A stretch of 64,000 bases of DNA from assembly GCF_016881005.1 (NCBI RefSeq), contig NZ_JACOPV010000023.1, positions 1 through 64,000 of the forward strand. The letters run 5' to 3'. This document shows positions 1 to 9,157 of this stretch, one piece after another (position 1 is the stretch's first letter; every line of letters begins with the position of its first letter). The DNA comes from Pseudomonas arcuscaelestis. GTDB taxonomy: Bacteria; Pseudomonadota; Gammaproteobacteria; Pseudomonadales; Pseudomonadaceae. Both the position numbers and the translations under genes were made by a program. The notes beneath the pieces are model-generated. The model did not search any database. It was given only the letters and a program-made list of their open reading frames with translations, and was not told where the DNA came from.

Positions 1-1067
1 TAGATGGCGTCCCAGGGAATGGCGCGAAAGCTGTTGCGGTAGCCTTGGGTGAAGCCGTCCGCGGCCTGGCTGTTACTGCTGATCGACTCTTCAAGCACCT
101 GCGGTTGCTTGCCTTCATGCGTCACGCCGAGCAACAGCCACAGGTCGTTATGCTGTTTGCGCGGGTGGTCGCTGAGGGTGAAAAAATGGCCGCTGCGTAA
201 TGTTGGCTGATCGCTTTTGCCTTCGGCCAAGTTGTAGTCATGGCGGTGGCGTTCAAGGGCCTGACGGGTGAGTTGCTGGCCGCGCTTTTGTGTTTCGAGC
301 AGCAATGGATAGCGATAGTCTTCCAGCACTGGGTTGAACTCGGCGCTCGCGCGGCTTTGCAGCAAGCGACTGGGACGCTGCAGGTCGTAGTCGCGGCGCG
401 TCACCGCACTGGTTCGGGTTCTGACACGGTGGCAAAAGTGGCTGACCACCGGCTCGTCCGCGACCAGGCCGCTGCCTTGCTGATAAGGCGTGCTGCCGAG
501 CCTGGGAAAGTAGGTCTGGTCTTCGCTGAAGACCAATCGGTGGCCATCGACACTGTGCTGGTGATGCCAGGCGATGCCGTCTTCGCTGCACAGCCGCTGG
601 ATGAACGCGAAGTCGCTTTCATTGTATTGCGTGCAATAGGCGCGTTTGGGGCTCTGAGTGATATTGAAGGTAAAGGCGTCGGCCTGGATGCCATGGCCCT
701 TGAGGACCTGGGTGACAATCTGCGGTACGTCCATGTCCTGGAAAATGCGTGCGTTGTAGCTGAACTGCAAGTAGTGCAGCGCCGGCACCAGGGTCAGTTG
801 ATAGTGCGTCAGGCGCTTGCCCGATTCGCCCACCGCCACATCGTCGATGAACCCGTGAAGCCCTTCACCGCGCAAGCCCAAGCGCAGGAAGGCTGGCTGG
901 TTGAGCAAACTTTCCAGTTCGATGTTGGGGTACTCGCTGACCAGTTCAACGCGCAGCGCGTAGAGGGTGCTGATGGCTTCGCTGCCCTCGAACGCCAGTA
1001 CCTTGAAGTCGTTGCGCACCGAGGGGATGAGTAGTTCGAACTGCGCGGTATTGGCCGACGCGAACAT
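1..1067 (-). CDS. vgrG: VgrG, T6SS spike protein (partial, runs off left edge)
   Basis: This is the N-terminal 355 residues of a VgrG (TssI) spike protein; the rest lies beyond base 1. The start is ATG at 1067-1065 (MFASANTAQFELL), preceded by AAGGAC seven bases upstream. The reading frame is open to the window edge. The phage gp27-like start (residues about 5-330) is recognisable from segments such as YNESDFAFIQRLCSEDGIAW and SEDQTYFPRLG. VgrG trimers sit on the Hcp tube as the puncturing tip and often carry effector domains at the C-terminus, which cannot be seen here. It is the last visible gene of the T6SS locus, 95 bases after the kinase gene. Confidence 0.93.
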   Translation of the reverse strand, partial: MFASANTAQFELLIPSVRNDFKVLAFEGSEAISTLYALRVELVSEYPNIELESLLNQPAFLRLGLRGEGLHGFIDDVAVGESGKRLTHYQLTLVPALHYLQFSYNARIFQDMDVPQIVTQVLKGHGIQADAFTFNITQSPKRAYCTQYNESDFAFIQRLCSEDGIAWHHQHSVDGHRLVFSEDQTYFPRLGSTPYQQGSGLVADEPVVSHFCHRVRTRTSAVTRRDYDLQRPSRLLQSRASAEFNPVLEDYRYPLLLETQKRGQQLTRQALERHRHDYNLAEGKSDQPTLRSGHFFTLSDHPRKQHNDLWLLLGVTHEGKQPQVLEESISSNSQAADGFTQGYRNSFRAIPWDAI

Positions 1068-1162
1068 GGGCTAGTCCTTGAGCTGAGTGAGTAAAAGTGA
1101 GCAACAGGCCACCTGACCCAACCGAGAAATGGTGGGCTGCATGGTGTCCGAGTTCGCGGTTT

Positions 1163-2176
1163 TTATAGCCGGCACCTCGCTAGCCAACCCTTTAGCCTCG
1201 ACGTCGGCCGCGCCAATGCAGCGCGTAGCTGGGAGGCATTGGAAAGGCGTGTGCAGGGGTCAAAACTCAGCGCTTTTTGCAGCGCAGGCCAGCACTGCCT
1301 GGGTAAGCCACGGGGCCTGGTTAGCGTTTGGTCCAGACCTTCATCGCGGGCCTGGGTGGCGGGTAAGCGCTTGAACGGGTGCTTTCCACACACCAGCTCA
1401 TAGATCACGCAGCCCAGCGCGTACAGATCACTACGGACCGACAGCGCGCCGCCCTCCAGTAGTTCTGCCGCGGCATAGCTGGGTGTCCAGGCATTGAATT
1501 GGCTGCGGCTCAATTGCGCCAACCTAGGCAGCGCGCCCTCCTCGGCTTTGCCAAGACCGAAGTCAAACAGTCGCACGCCGCGCTCACTGAGCATCACGTT
1601 GCTTGGTTTCAGGTCGCCATGCAGTACGCCGCACGTGTGGCTGTAAGCCAGGGCGTCGAGCAGCGGCAAGGCCACATCACGCACCTCATGCCACGGCAAC
1701 CCCGTAGGGTGTTCACAGAGCAGTTTGTCCAGGGTCAGGCCATGCATCAGCTCCATGGTGATAAAGGCACGCTGGCAATGGGTGTCCACCTCGAAACTGT
1801 GCAGCCGGACCACGTTCGGGTGATGCAAGCGCCGAGTCAGGGCAAATTCGCTGTAGAGCAAGGCACTGGCATCTGGCGACTCAAGGAAGGTATCGCTCAA
1901 CAGCTTGATCGCGATGTAAGGATCGGGATCGCCGAACTGCTCATGCAGCAGATCCCGGGCCCGGTAGACAGCGCCCATCCCCCCCGCCCCCAGCAGACGC
2001 TCAAGGCGATAGCGGCCCAGCAGCACCTGCGGTAGCTGCGCCAGCGGTGCTGCAGGCTTGTCTTCGAGGGCCACTATATTGCCCGCTGCGTTGCTGGTCC
2101 TGGCGAACGCAAAGTACGTCGGGTCGCTGAGCGCTTCGTCGCTGCCCTCCCCCAACCCCACATGCAGCTCGTTCAC
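1163..2176 (-). CDS. stk1: T6SS-associated serine/threonine protein kinase (Stk1/PpkA type)
   Basis: A 337-residue Hanks-type kinase. After an N-terminal stretch of about 50 residues come a glycine-rich loop (LLGAGGMGAVYRA), the ATP lysine in AIKLL, the catalytic loop HGDLKPSNVML and the metal-binding DFG. Glycine precedes the catalytic Asp, so this is a non-RD kinase, usually not controlled by activation-loop phosphorylation. No transmembrane segment or C-terminal sensor domain is evident, unlike PpkA of P. aeruginosa HSI-I. In related T6SS loci the kinase phosphorylates the FHA protein to trigger assembly. The start is GTG at 2176, overlapping the phosphatase stop by four bases (GTGA), so the two are translationally coupled. 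Confidence 0.93.
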   Translation of the reverse strand: MNELHVGLGEGSDEALSDPTYFAFARTSNAAGNIVALEDKPAAPLAQLPQVLLGRYRLERLLGAGGMGAVYRARDLLHEQFGDPDPYIAIKLLSDTFLESPDASALLYSEFALTRRLHHPNVVRLHSFEVDTHCQRAFITMELMHGLTLDKLLCEHPTGLPWHEVRDVALPLLDALAYSHTCGVLHGDLKPSNVMLSERGVRLFDFGLGKAEEGALPRLAQLSRSQFNAWTPSYAAAELLEGGALSVRSDLYALGCVIYELVCGKHPFKRLPATQARDEGLDQTLTRPRGLPRQCWPALQKALSFDPCTRLSNASQLRAALARPTSRLKGWLARCRL

Positions 2177-2901
2177 GGGCGAATCACCACGGCCGTCAGG
2201 TTGTCACGTGCCGCGCCATGCAACACGCCGTCGAACAGGTGCTTCAACGCGGCCTGCGGCGAAGGCAGGTTCAAGGCTTTGCCCAGGACATCGCTGGCCA
2301 ACCCTTGGTAAAGGCCGTCGCTACAGAGCAGAAAGGCATCGCCCGGATAGGTTTTCAGCTCCAGCACGCCCAGGGTAAGTTGCTCGCTCGCGCCAACGGC
2401 GCGGGTCAGGGCGTTGGCCTGCGGATGGGCTTTTGCCTGCGCGATACTCATCTTTTGCTCATCAACCAGTTGCTGTCGCAGCGAGTGGTCCTTGGTCAAC
2501 TGGTAAAGCCGTTGCCCACGCCACAAGTAACAGCGGCTGTCCCCAGCCCAGACACAAGCAGCGCGGTTGCCTTCGAGCAACAGCGCAACCACGGTGCTGC
2601 CAATGATGCTGTCGCGTCGGTCGGCAGTCACTGTGAGCTCTTGGCCGAGGCGCCAGTTGAGCCAGTGCAGGCATTCGCGCAGGCCTTTGAGACGCTCATC
2701 GAAGCAGTTGTAAGCCGGTAAGTCAGCCAGGCTTGCGACGATCAACTGACTGGCAATATCACCTCCCCGATACCCGCCCATACCATCGGCGACCACCCAA
2801 AGACCCCGCTGCGGACAATCGAGAAAAGCGTCTTCGTTGCGCACCCGAACCTTGCCAGGGTCGGTGCGCGCGGCACTGCGCCAAGCACTGGCAAGCTGCA
2901 T
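2173..2901 (-). CDS. stp1: T6SS-associated PP2C-family phosphatase (Stp1/PppA type)
   Basis: A 242-residue PPM/PP2C phosphatase. The metal-binding motifs are all present: RVRNEDAF near residue 20, VVADGMGGY near 37-45, WAGDSRCYL near 118, LLCSDGLYQG near 193 and ARDNLTAVVI at the C-terminus. It should dephosphorylate targets of the adjacent kinase, probably the FHA protein, and so keep the T6SS off. It sits between tssM (TGATG junction sharing one base at 2901) and the kinase gene. It is a stand-alone catalytic domain with no membrane segment. Confidence 0.94.
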   Translation of the reverse strand: MQLASAWRSAARTDPGKVRVRNEDAFLDCPQRGLWVVADGMGGYRGGDIASQLIVASLADLPAYNCFDERLKGLRECLHWLNWRLGQELTVTADRRDSIIGSTVVALLLEGNRAACVWAGDSRCYLWRGQRLYQLTKDHSLRQQLVDEQKMSIAQAKAHPQANALTRAVGASEQLTLGVLELKTYPGDAFLLCSDGLYQGLASDVLGKALNLPSPQAALKHLFDGVLHGAARDNLTAVVIRP

Positions 2902-5900
2902 CAGAGCTGCTCCGGCATACGGAAACTGCGCAGCACGTCCATGTCGAACGGATTCGGTGTGCGCTGGCTCATAAGCAGGTAGTTGGCGCGCAGGCCGCCC
3001 ACCTCGGCCTTGAGCACCAGCACGTCACGACCGCTCAGGTATTCGGTCTGCATCAGGTCAAACAAACGAAACAACGACCAAGGGCCGGTGTTCTTCTCGA
3101 TGCCGATAGGACGCGCGGACATCTTTTCCAGCACCAGGCTGGTTCGACCATCTTCGGCATCGGTTGGCCACTGGAAAGACACCGGCATGATGGGGCCATG
3201 GCGGTATTCCAAGGCCTGGGCGCCGAAGCGAAACTCGGAACGACTGACGGCAGGATCGAGGGTGTAAGGCTCGAGCTTGAACTGCACCTGCGGTTGCGCC
3301 GGATTCTCAGCAAAAAAGCTGCGCCGAATCACATGGGCTGCCGCCATCTGGTTGAGGTAGTGCCTGGAGACCGCCAGGCTTTGGCCGTCAATACTGCGCA
3401 GTCGGTAGCTGCCTGCATCACCACTGACAAACGGCCGCATGTAGGCTTCAAAGAAACGCTCGGCAACGCCCTGGGCTTTGAAAAACTCACGAAAGTCGTT
3501 GATGGCGACATCGCTTGTGCTGTGGGCGCTGAAGGGATAGCGCTTGTTAATGGCCTTGCCGTAGAAACTGTACAGCTCACTCTGATAACGCTGGTTGAGA
3601 AACTGATAGGCGTCGCCAAGTACCAGGCGCCAGGTGTCCTGCGCCAGTACGTTGAACCAGGCACTTACCGGGCGTGGCAAGCGCACCGAGGCGTTGCGCA
3701 GGTTGCTGATCGCATCGCGATGTCCGCTCATACGGGCCCTGGCCATTTCGAATGCGCTTTGCTCAGGCAGGTTGGCACGGGCCAGGCTCGCCAACTGCAG
3801 TTGCAGGTCGTTCAGCGCCTGCAGCGCCAAACTCAGATCAGGCGCGGGAGCGTTGTTGTCGTCGAGCAAACGGTGCAACGTCTCGAATCGCCGTTGCAGT
3901 GCGTTTTTTGCGGTGTCCGGCAATTTGCTGGCCAGGGCTTGCTGAGCCTTTCCGGCAACCGCTGCAGCGGCTGTGACCGTGCTCGACGCCACGTTCACCG
4001 TGTCGGCTGCAGCGACTACATCTTCAGCGCTTTCGGCGAGCGCCTGGAAGCGGGTGTTTTCACGGACTTCCACAAGCAGTTGCAGAATCGGCGAGTCGGC
4101 TGAAGTCAGCGCCGCCAGCTGTGCGGCGCCTTCGCCCGCATCATTGAAAGGTTGCAGGCCAACCCGGCCGACCGCTTCACTCCAATAGTTGGCGTAGTCG
4201 CGAAAGTACAGTTGTTCCAGCGCCACCCTCAGGCGTCGCAGGTCCATGCCGCTGATACCGCTGCCCTCACCCAGCACCCAGTTGTCACGCAGGATATCCG
4301 TGACCAGTGCCGCCCCCTGTACCGAAAAGTACTGTTGGTAACCTTGCTGGGTGTAGAAGCCAGGTATGGTGTAGTCAGTGCCAAAAAACACATTGCCTTG
4401 CGACCTGAGGTGCTGGCTCAGGCGGTACTCCGGCAGGCTTCGACTCTGCTCGCGCAACACCCGATACACCACGTTGGCCAGCGATTCGCTGCGCAACACC
4501 TGACGGGCCTGGCTAACCAACGGATCGTTGACGGGGTAGCTGAAGTCAAGTTTGAGCAGGCGCTGGAAATGCCCATTCAGGTCGTTCTGCACTTCGGTGT
4601 TGCCGGCATAGTGCGTCGACCAGGCGTTGGCCACCCAATCCTTGAGCCAGGCAGGATCGCGACGATCAGCCATGTTCAGCATCAAGTACGCCCGCAAACT
4701 GTTGAGCAAGCGGTCGCGGTCACGCAGGTTGGTGCGAATCTGGTTTTCCAGCATTTGTGCCACCCGTGGCAGCAACTGTGCTTGCAGCTCTTGCTCATAA
4801 GCGTTGAGTACCGGCGGGTTGATCTTTTCGCCCTGATACAGGCCGACACGTTCGTACAGCGCAACATCGGTCGAGGCCGGAAAAACGCTGGAGGCGTCGA
4901 AGCTGGCATCCAGAACCTTGAGCGCTGCCATCGCATCGTCTTGCGCACTGAGGCTTTCACGTTGCTGGGTCCAGGTCTGTGCCAGTGAGCGCAGGCTTTG
5001 CAACCGCTCATGGTTGGCAGAGAAGCCTTGCGCCCACATCACGCCGAACAAGGCCAATACAGCCAATGCGCCTGCGTAGAGCGCACGCTGCCCCCAGTGA
5101 ATGCGCTTGCGTTCGCGTTTATCCAGGCCGGCCAGGTCAGCCTCGGGAAATATCACCCGGCTCATCAGGTGATGAATGAATCGTGAGGGCCCGCTGCGCA
5201 ATGTTGGCAGGGCATCGGCGCCTTCACTTGGCCGGGCGTCGTCGCCCTTGGGGTTTTGCGCCGGTTTCTCCGGAACATGTGGCGCGCTGGTCAGGTAAAA
5301 GCCGCGTAGCTGGCTGGCCTGCTGGTAGCGGTTGCCGGTGAACGCCATATCCACGAACACACAGAGAAGCTCGCCGATCTGGCCCAGTTGATGCGGGAAG
5401 TCGAGGATCCGGCCCCGGCGTTGGGTATCGCGCTCCTGGTGCATACGCATGATCACCTGACTGTTCAGGCGTCGCAGCAACTCTTCGAACTGCTGGCGCA
5501 GCATGGTCACGTCAGCACCGTTCTGCTCCTTGGCAAAGCTGCTGCCGAATACTTGATCGCTTTCCTCGCGGGTCAACTGATCGAAGGATTCGTTAAACCC
5601 CAGCAGCCGATCGGCTTTACTCAGTACCAGGTAAACCGGCACGTCAACGTGCAGTTTCTGGCGAATGTCCTGTAGACGGGCACGTACTTGATCGGCAATG
5701 ACTCTCAGGCCGTCTTCATTGCCGCTGATGAGTACGTCCATTGGAATACTCACCAACACACCGTTGAGCGGACGTCCGCGACGCCGTTTGCGCAGCAGCT
5801 CAAGCAAGGTGTTCCAGGCGCTGCCATCGACTGCCGGGTCTTCCTGGCTCAGGTAGCGGCCGGCGGTGTCAATCAGCACGCCGTGATCGGCAAAGTACCA

Positions 5901-6425
5901 ATCGCAATGTCGGGTACCGAAGGTGTCGCGCGTCAGCTTGCGCTCGATCTTGTTGATCGGAAAATCCAGGCCGGAAAACTCCAGCAGGCTGGTTTTGCCG
6001 CTGCTTTGCGGGCCAATCAGTAGGTACCACGGCAGATCGTTACGCCAACGTTCACTGCGGCCGCGATACAGGCTTGATGTCTTGAGGGTGCGCACTGCTT
6101 CGTTGAAGCGGCTGCGCAGCAGTTTCTGTTCTTTATCGATCGACGCTTCACGACGCAAGCGCAACTGGCCGTCTTCACTGTCGTCGTGGTCTTTTTTGCG
6201 GATGCCGGCGCGCCAGTTGGCGAAGACCATAGCCAGGCCCCAAAACAGAAACAGCACGCTGATGCTAAGCAACCGCGAGCTGGCACTCTCCCAGAACTTG
6301 TAATCGTTGACCGCCAGCAGTGGCCCCACACCCCACACCAGCAGTGCCACCAACAGCACCAGCGCCAGTGTCCAGACCCATGTCCTGGACAGGATCGCAG
6401 CGGCTTTTTTAAAGAAATTTTTCAT
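2901..6425 (-). CDS. tssM: TssM (IcmF/VasK), T6SS inner-membrane complex
   Basis: A 1174-residue IcmF-family protein. I place the start at ATG 6425 (MKNFFKKAAAIL), preceded by GAGA; a longer in-frame extension exists but would overlap tssL much further. Two membrane segments lie at about residues 15-38 and 50-70. A Walker A motif GPQSSGKT lies at 138-145, with LIDTAGRY as Walker B/switch about 55 residues later. A third segment follows near 440-460, and then a long periplasmic region that binds TssJ. TssM spans the envelope and links the TssJ lipoprotein to TssL. The gene overlaps the 3' end of tssL by 17 bases. The intact Walker A indicates nucleotide binding has been kept; some TssM proteins have lost it. 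Confidence 0.97.
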   Translation of the reverse strand: MKNFFKKAAAILSRTWVWTLALVLLVALLVWGVGPLLAVNDYKFWESASSRLLSISVLFLFWGLAMVFANWRAGIRKKDHDDSEDGQLRLRREASIDKEQKLLRSRFNEAVRTLKTSSLYRGRSERWRNDLPWYLLIGPQSSGKTSLLEFSGLDFPINKIERKLTRDTFGTRHCDWYFADHGVLIDTAGRYLSQEDPAVDGSAWNTLLELLRKRRRGRPLNGVLVSIPMDVLISGNEDGLRVIADQVRARLQDIRQKLHVDVPVYLVLSKADRLLGFNESFDQLTREESDQVFGSSFAKEQNGADVTMLRQQFEELLRRLNSQVIMRMHQERDTQRRGRILDFPHQLGQIGELLCVFVDMAFTGNRYQQASQLRGFYLTSAPHVPEKPAQNPKGDDARPSEGADALPTLRSGPSRFIHHLMSRVIFPEADLAGLDKRERKRIHWGQRALYAGALAVLALFGVMWAQGFSANHERLQSLRSLAQTWTQQRESLSAQDDAMAALKVLDASFDASSVFPASTDVALYERVGLYQGEKINPPVLNAYEQELQAQLLPRVAQMLENQIRTNLRDRDRLLNSLRAYLMLNMADRRDPAWLKDWVANAWSTHYAGNTEVQNDLNGHFQRLLKLDFSYPVNDPLVSQARQVLRSESLANVVYRVLREQSRSLPEYRLSQHLRSQGNVFFGTDYTIPGFYTQQGYQQYFSVQGAALVTDILRDNWVLGEGSGISGMDLRRLRVALEQLYFRDYANYWSEAVGRVGLQPFNDAGEGAAQLAALTSADSPILQLLVEVRENTRFQALAESAEDVVAAADTVNVASSTVTAAAAVAGKAQQALASKLPDTAKNALQRRFETLHRLLDDNNAPAPDLSLALQALNDLQLQLASLARANLPEQSAFEMARARMSGHRDAISNLRNASVRLPRPVSAWFNVLAQDTWRLVLGDAYQFLNQRYQSELYSFYGKAINKRYPFSAHSTSDVAINDFREFFKAQGVAERFFEAYMRPFVSGDAGSYRLRSIDGQSLAVSRHYLNQMAAAHVIRRSFFAENPAQPQVQFKLEPYTLDPAVSRSEFRFGAQALEYRHGPIMPVSFQWPTDAEDGRTSLVLEKMSARPIGIEKNTGPWSLFRLFDLMQTEYLSGRDVLVLKAEVGGLRANYLLMSQRTPNPFDMDVLRSFRMPEQL

Positions 6426-7308
6426 CACGCATCTCTGATTTACGGCTGGGGCTGGACCACGAAGGGTCAAGCTGCTGATAAGGACGCAGGACGCTGTCGC
6501 GCTGCTCACCCAAAACCCAGGCAAACCCCGAATACATCACGACCAGGCAAGCCACGGTGAACAACGCGATCCCCCATACCGGCACAATTCGCACCAGGCC
6601 GCGCCGCTTGTCCCGGAGCCCTTGCCAATGCGGTGACAACTCGCGCGGTACATCGCCACGCAGTTGTCGGATCTGCCGGTACAGTGAGTCGCGGATGTCT
6701 TCAAGTTCAAGTGTGCCGCGGGGAATCACCCGGTACTTGCCCTCGAAACCGAGGGACATGCACAGGTACATCAACTCCAGCATTGGCAAATGCTTGACCG
6801 GATTCTTCGATAGCCGATCCAACAGCTGGAAGAACTTCTCGCCACCGAATGTCTCGTTGTGAAAGCTGCTAAGCAGGCTCATCTGCGACCACTCGCTTTC
6901 CTTGTTGCCTTTGGCGGTAACTACCGCCTCATCGACCACAGTGCACAGCACATAGCGAGCAGCCATTACCTGGCTGCTTTGCGCGCCATTCTCCTGTGCG
7001 CGCAGATCGAACAATTTCAAACTTGCGGTCAGGCGATCGTTCAGGTCGTGAAGGCTTTCATCATTGGCGTCATGCTTAAGACGCACCACCTCCGACAAGA
7101 GGTCGGAGGCTGCCGCCACCAATGCATTGAGGCTGATGTTGAACGTTTCAGCCGGGCGCAGGCGCGCGGCGTAGATTATTCGATTCTCCAGTTGTTCGAA
7201 GCGCGGCAGCGCCTCGAAATCGGTGAGCGCACCCTGCGCCGGGCCCTGGCCCTGACGGTCGAGCAGGACGGTTTTGTCGTCCTGGTGTTGTTCCATGTCT
7301 TTGCTCAT
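6409..7308 (-). CDS. tssL: TssL (DotU/IcmH), T6SS membrane complex, short form
   Basis: A 299-residue DotU-family protein. The cytoplasmic helical domain (residues about 30-240) contains NPVKHLPMLELMYLCMSLGF and GKYRVIPRG, typical of DotU. One C-terminal membrane segment follows at about 247-270 (PVWGIALFTVACLVVMYSG). There is no OmpA/peptidoglycan-binding domain, so this is the short TssL form. The tail-anchored protein couples TssM to the TssK baseplate adaptor. It starts five bases after the tssK stop. Confidence 0.96.
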   Translation of the reverse strand: MSKDMEQHQDDKTVLLDRQGQGPAQGALTDFEALPRFEQLENRIIYAARLRPAETFNISLNALVAAASDLLSEVVRLKHDANDESLHDLNDRLTASLKLFDLRAQENGAQSSQVMAARYVLCTVVDEAVVTAKGNKESEWSQMSLLSSFHNETFGGEKFFQLLDRLSKNPVKHLPMLELMYLCMSLGFEGKYRVIPRGTLELEDIRDSLYRQIRQLRGDVPRELSPHWQGLRDKRRGLVRIVPVWGIALFTVACLVVMYSGFAWVLGEQRDSVLRPYQQLDPSWSSPSRKSEMRDEKFL

Positions 7309-7313
7309 GTTGG

Positions 7314-8645
7314 TCAGTTCCTGATGGCCCAGAATGTCAGTTCAAGCTCGGAAAATTCGCCAGAAACATGGAAGGCGAAGCCACCGGAACGCTCCAACTG
7401 CACCAGGTCTTCAGAACTGAGTTCGAGAATGAAATAGGTTTTGTTGGCGTGAAACGCGATCTGCCGTGGCGCTACCGGCAGCGGCTTTATCTTGATCCCC
7501 GGCAGGTGCAGGTTGACCAGCTCCCGAATACGCTCCACCGGGCCGACCTTGAGATGCGCCGGCAGGCGATGGCGCAACTCTTCGGAGTCGCAATTGGCGC
7601 TGGCAGCGAGCACGAACGAAGCCGTATTCAAGAGTGTGTGATCGTGCAATGCCGAAACCAAAATTCCGTACTGACGCGGCTGCAACTCCAGCTCGATGGC
7701 GTGCTGTTCGAGCACCATCGATAGCACCTGACGTATCGCTTCCATCAGTTTGCGAAAGCTTGCGCCCTGGTTGCTATGTTGGTAACGGCTGTCCAGCCTA
7801 GGTCGCTTGCTGTCAGAGGCAAAGGTGGCGAGGTCGCCCAGCATCGTAAGTAGCGCGCGGTACAACGCCTCAGGCGGAAGCTGTTCCAGATCGAGAAAAT
7901 GACGCAGCAGCAACTCCGTGCGATTGATCAACTGCAGCATCATGAAATCGCCGACTTCGGCACCTCCCACCTTGCCGTTCGAACGTATCCGCTCGGCGAT
8001 GGTGTCGCCCCGAAGGCTGAGCATGCTGATCACTTCTTTCAAGCACGCCAGCAGATAGCTTGAGGCGTGGGTGTGGATGAAGGTCGGGACAAAGTCCGGG
8101 TCTAGGCTGATGACCCCATCGGGGGTGGTGTCGAGAATCTCGCAGAGCTTGAGCTTTACATAGGCCTGGTCGCTCTGCTGTTCGCCCAGCAACAGGCGAA
8201 AGTCTGGTCGGCCACAGCTGATCTGGCTGCTGGCGTCGTCACCGGCGTTGGAGTCGGCTATTTGCACCTCGTAGGCGGTATAGCGCGCCAACACGTCGGA
8301 CTGCTCAGCACGACGGCACTCGATGTGGTTCCCGGTGACTAACGGCAACGCCAGGTATACCGAAGTTTTACCCGTGTTGGGCGGCACATCGAGGGCCAGC
8401 GGATTGGTGTTGCCATCCAGCTCGAACAAACTGCCATCAGGCAGGATGCCGGAAGCCTGGCTGATGACCAGCTTGCCCATGTCGAGAAAATGCAGGTCGA
8501 TTTCCAACCCAAGCAAACCCCAGGTGAAGCTACCCAGCAGTTGAGTGCGCGCCTTCATCTGATAGTCGTAGTAGCGATCGTTATGCTGCAAGTGCTGCGG
8601 GCGCAGCAGCATGCCTTCCTGCCAAATGACTTTGTGCAAGTTCAT
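7314..8645 (-). CDS. tssK: TssK (VasE/ImpJ), T6SS baseplate adaptor
   Basis: A 443-residue TssK. The N-terminus (KVIWQEGMLLRPQHLQHNDR) is the hallmark of the family. TssK trimers resemble phage receptor-binding proteins and dock the TssEFG baseplate onto TssL and TssM. Length is normal for the family (about 440-450). It starts two bases after the tssJ stop, within the tssJKLM sub-operon. Confidence 0.97.
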   Translation of the reverse strand: MNLHKVIWQEGMLLRPQHLQHNDRYYDYQMKARTQLLGSFTWGLLGLEIDLHFLDMGKLVISQASGILPDGSLFELDGNTNPLALDVPPNTGKTSVYLALPLVTGNHIECRRAEQSDVLARYTAYEVQIADSNAGDDASSQISCGRPDFRLLLGEQQSDQAYVKLKLCEILDTTPDGVISLDPDFVPTFIHTHASSYLLACLKEVISMLSLRGDTIAERIRSNGKVGGAEVGDFMMLQLINRTELLLRHFLDLEQLPPEALYRALLTMLGDLATFASDSKRPRLDSRYQHSNQGASFRKLMEAIRQVLSMVLEQHAIELELQPRQYGILVSALHDHTLLNTASFVLAASANCDSEELRHRLPAHLKVGPVERIRELVNLHLPGIKIKPLPVAPRQIAFHANKTYFILELSSEDLVQLERSGGFAFHVSGEFSELELTFWAIRN

Positions 8646-8647
8646 GT

Positions 8648-9157
8648 TTATTCATCCGCATTGATGAGTGACGCACTGCGGCTGCCGATGCCGCGCTGGT
8701 CGAGGATCAGATCGGCACACGTCAGCGCCACCGGGCTTAGCGGAACCACATAGCGCCATTGCGTTTCGGAGAGATCGCGATAAGCCGCGAGCACGCCAAC
8801 GTAGCGGCTGCCCTTGTCGACGCTGAGCTTGAGTTCAACCGTTTCCCCTGGACGCAGCTCCAACTCTTCGCTGGCCACCAAGTCCGGCACCAGGGACTCC
8901 TTGGCGCGCTCATAAAGGCTAAAGAAGTCAGCGTTCTCGAAGGCTACCGGGTGCTTGAGTTCGATCAGGCGTATCACGATCGGTGAGGGGCGGCCGTTAA
9001 GATCGGGGTTGAGCTGATCGCTTGCAGTCAGCCTCAGGTTCAGCTTGGTCAGAGTCGAATACGGTGACAGCGCCGAGCAACCCGCCAGGGCCAGCAAGGT
9101 TGCCAGTACCGCCAGTGCTTTTAGTAACAGGGTCGAGCAACCAGACATGCGCATCAT
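8648..9157 (-). CDS. tssJ: TssJ (SciN), T6SS outer-membrane lipoprotein
   Basis: A 169-residue lipoprotein. The signal peptide ends in a lipobox (LALAGC) with the acylated Cys at residue 27. The mature part has the compact transthyretin-like pattern of TssJ (LKLNLRLTASDQLNPDLNGR then PSPIVIRLIEL). TssJ anchors the periplasmic arch of TssM to the outer membrane. The ATG at 9157 overlaps the tagH stop by four bases (ATGA). ATG codons at 9154 and 9148 are also possible starts, so the first three residues are uncertain. Confidence 0.94.
   Translation of the reverse strand: MMRMSGCSTLLLKALAVLATLLALAGCSALSPYSTLTKLNLRLTASDQLNPDLNGRPSPIVIRLIELKHPVAFENADFFSLYERAKESLVPDLVASEELELRPGETVELKLSVDKGSRYVGVLAAYRDLSETQWRYVVPLSPVALTCADLILDQRGIGSRSASLINADE

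Noticed and set aside
2733..4103. 456-codon open frame on the plus strand
   Set aside because: Opposite tssM and the phosphatase gene, both with clear family motifs.
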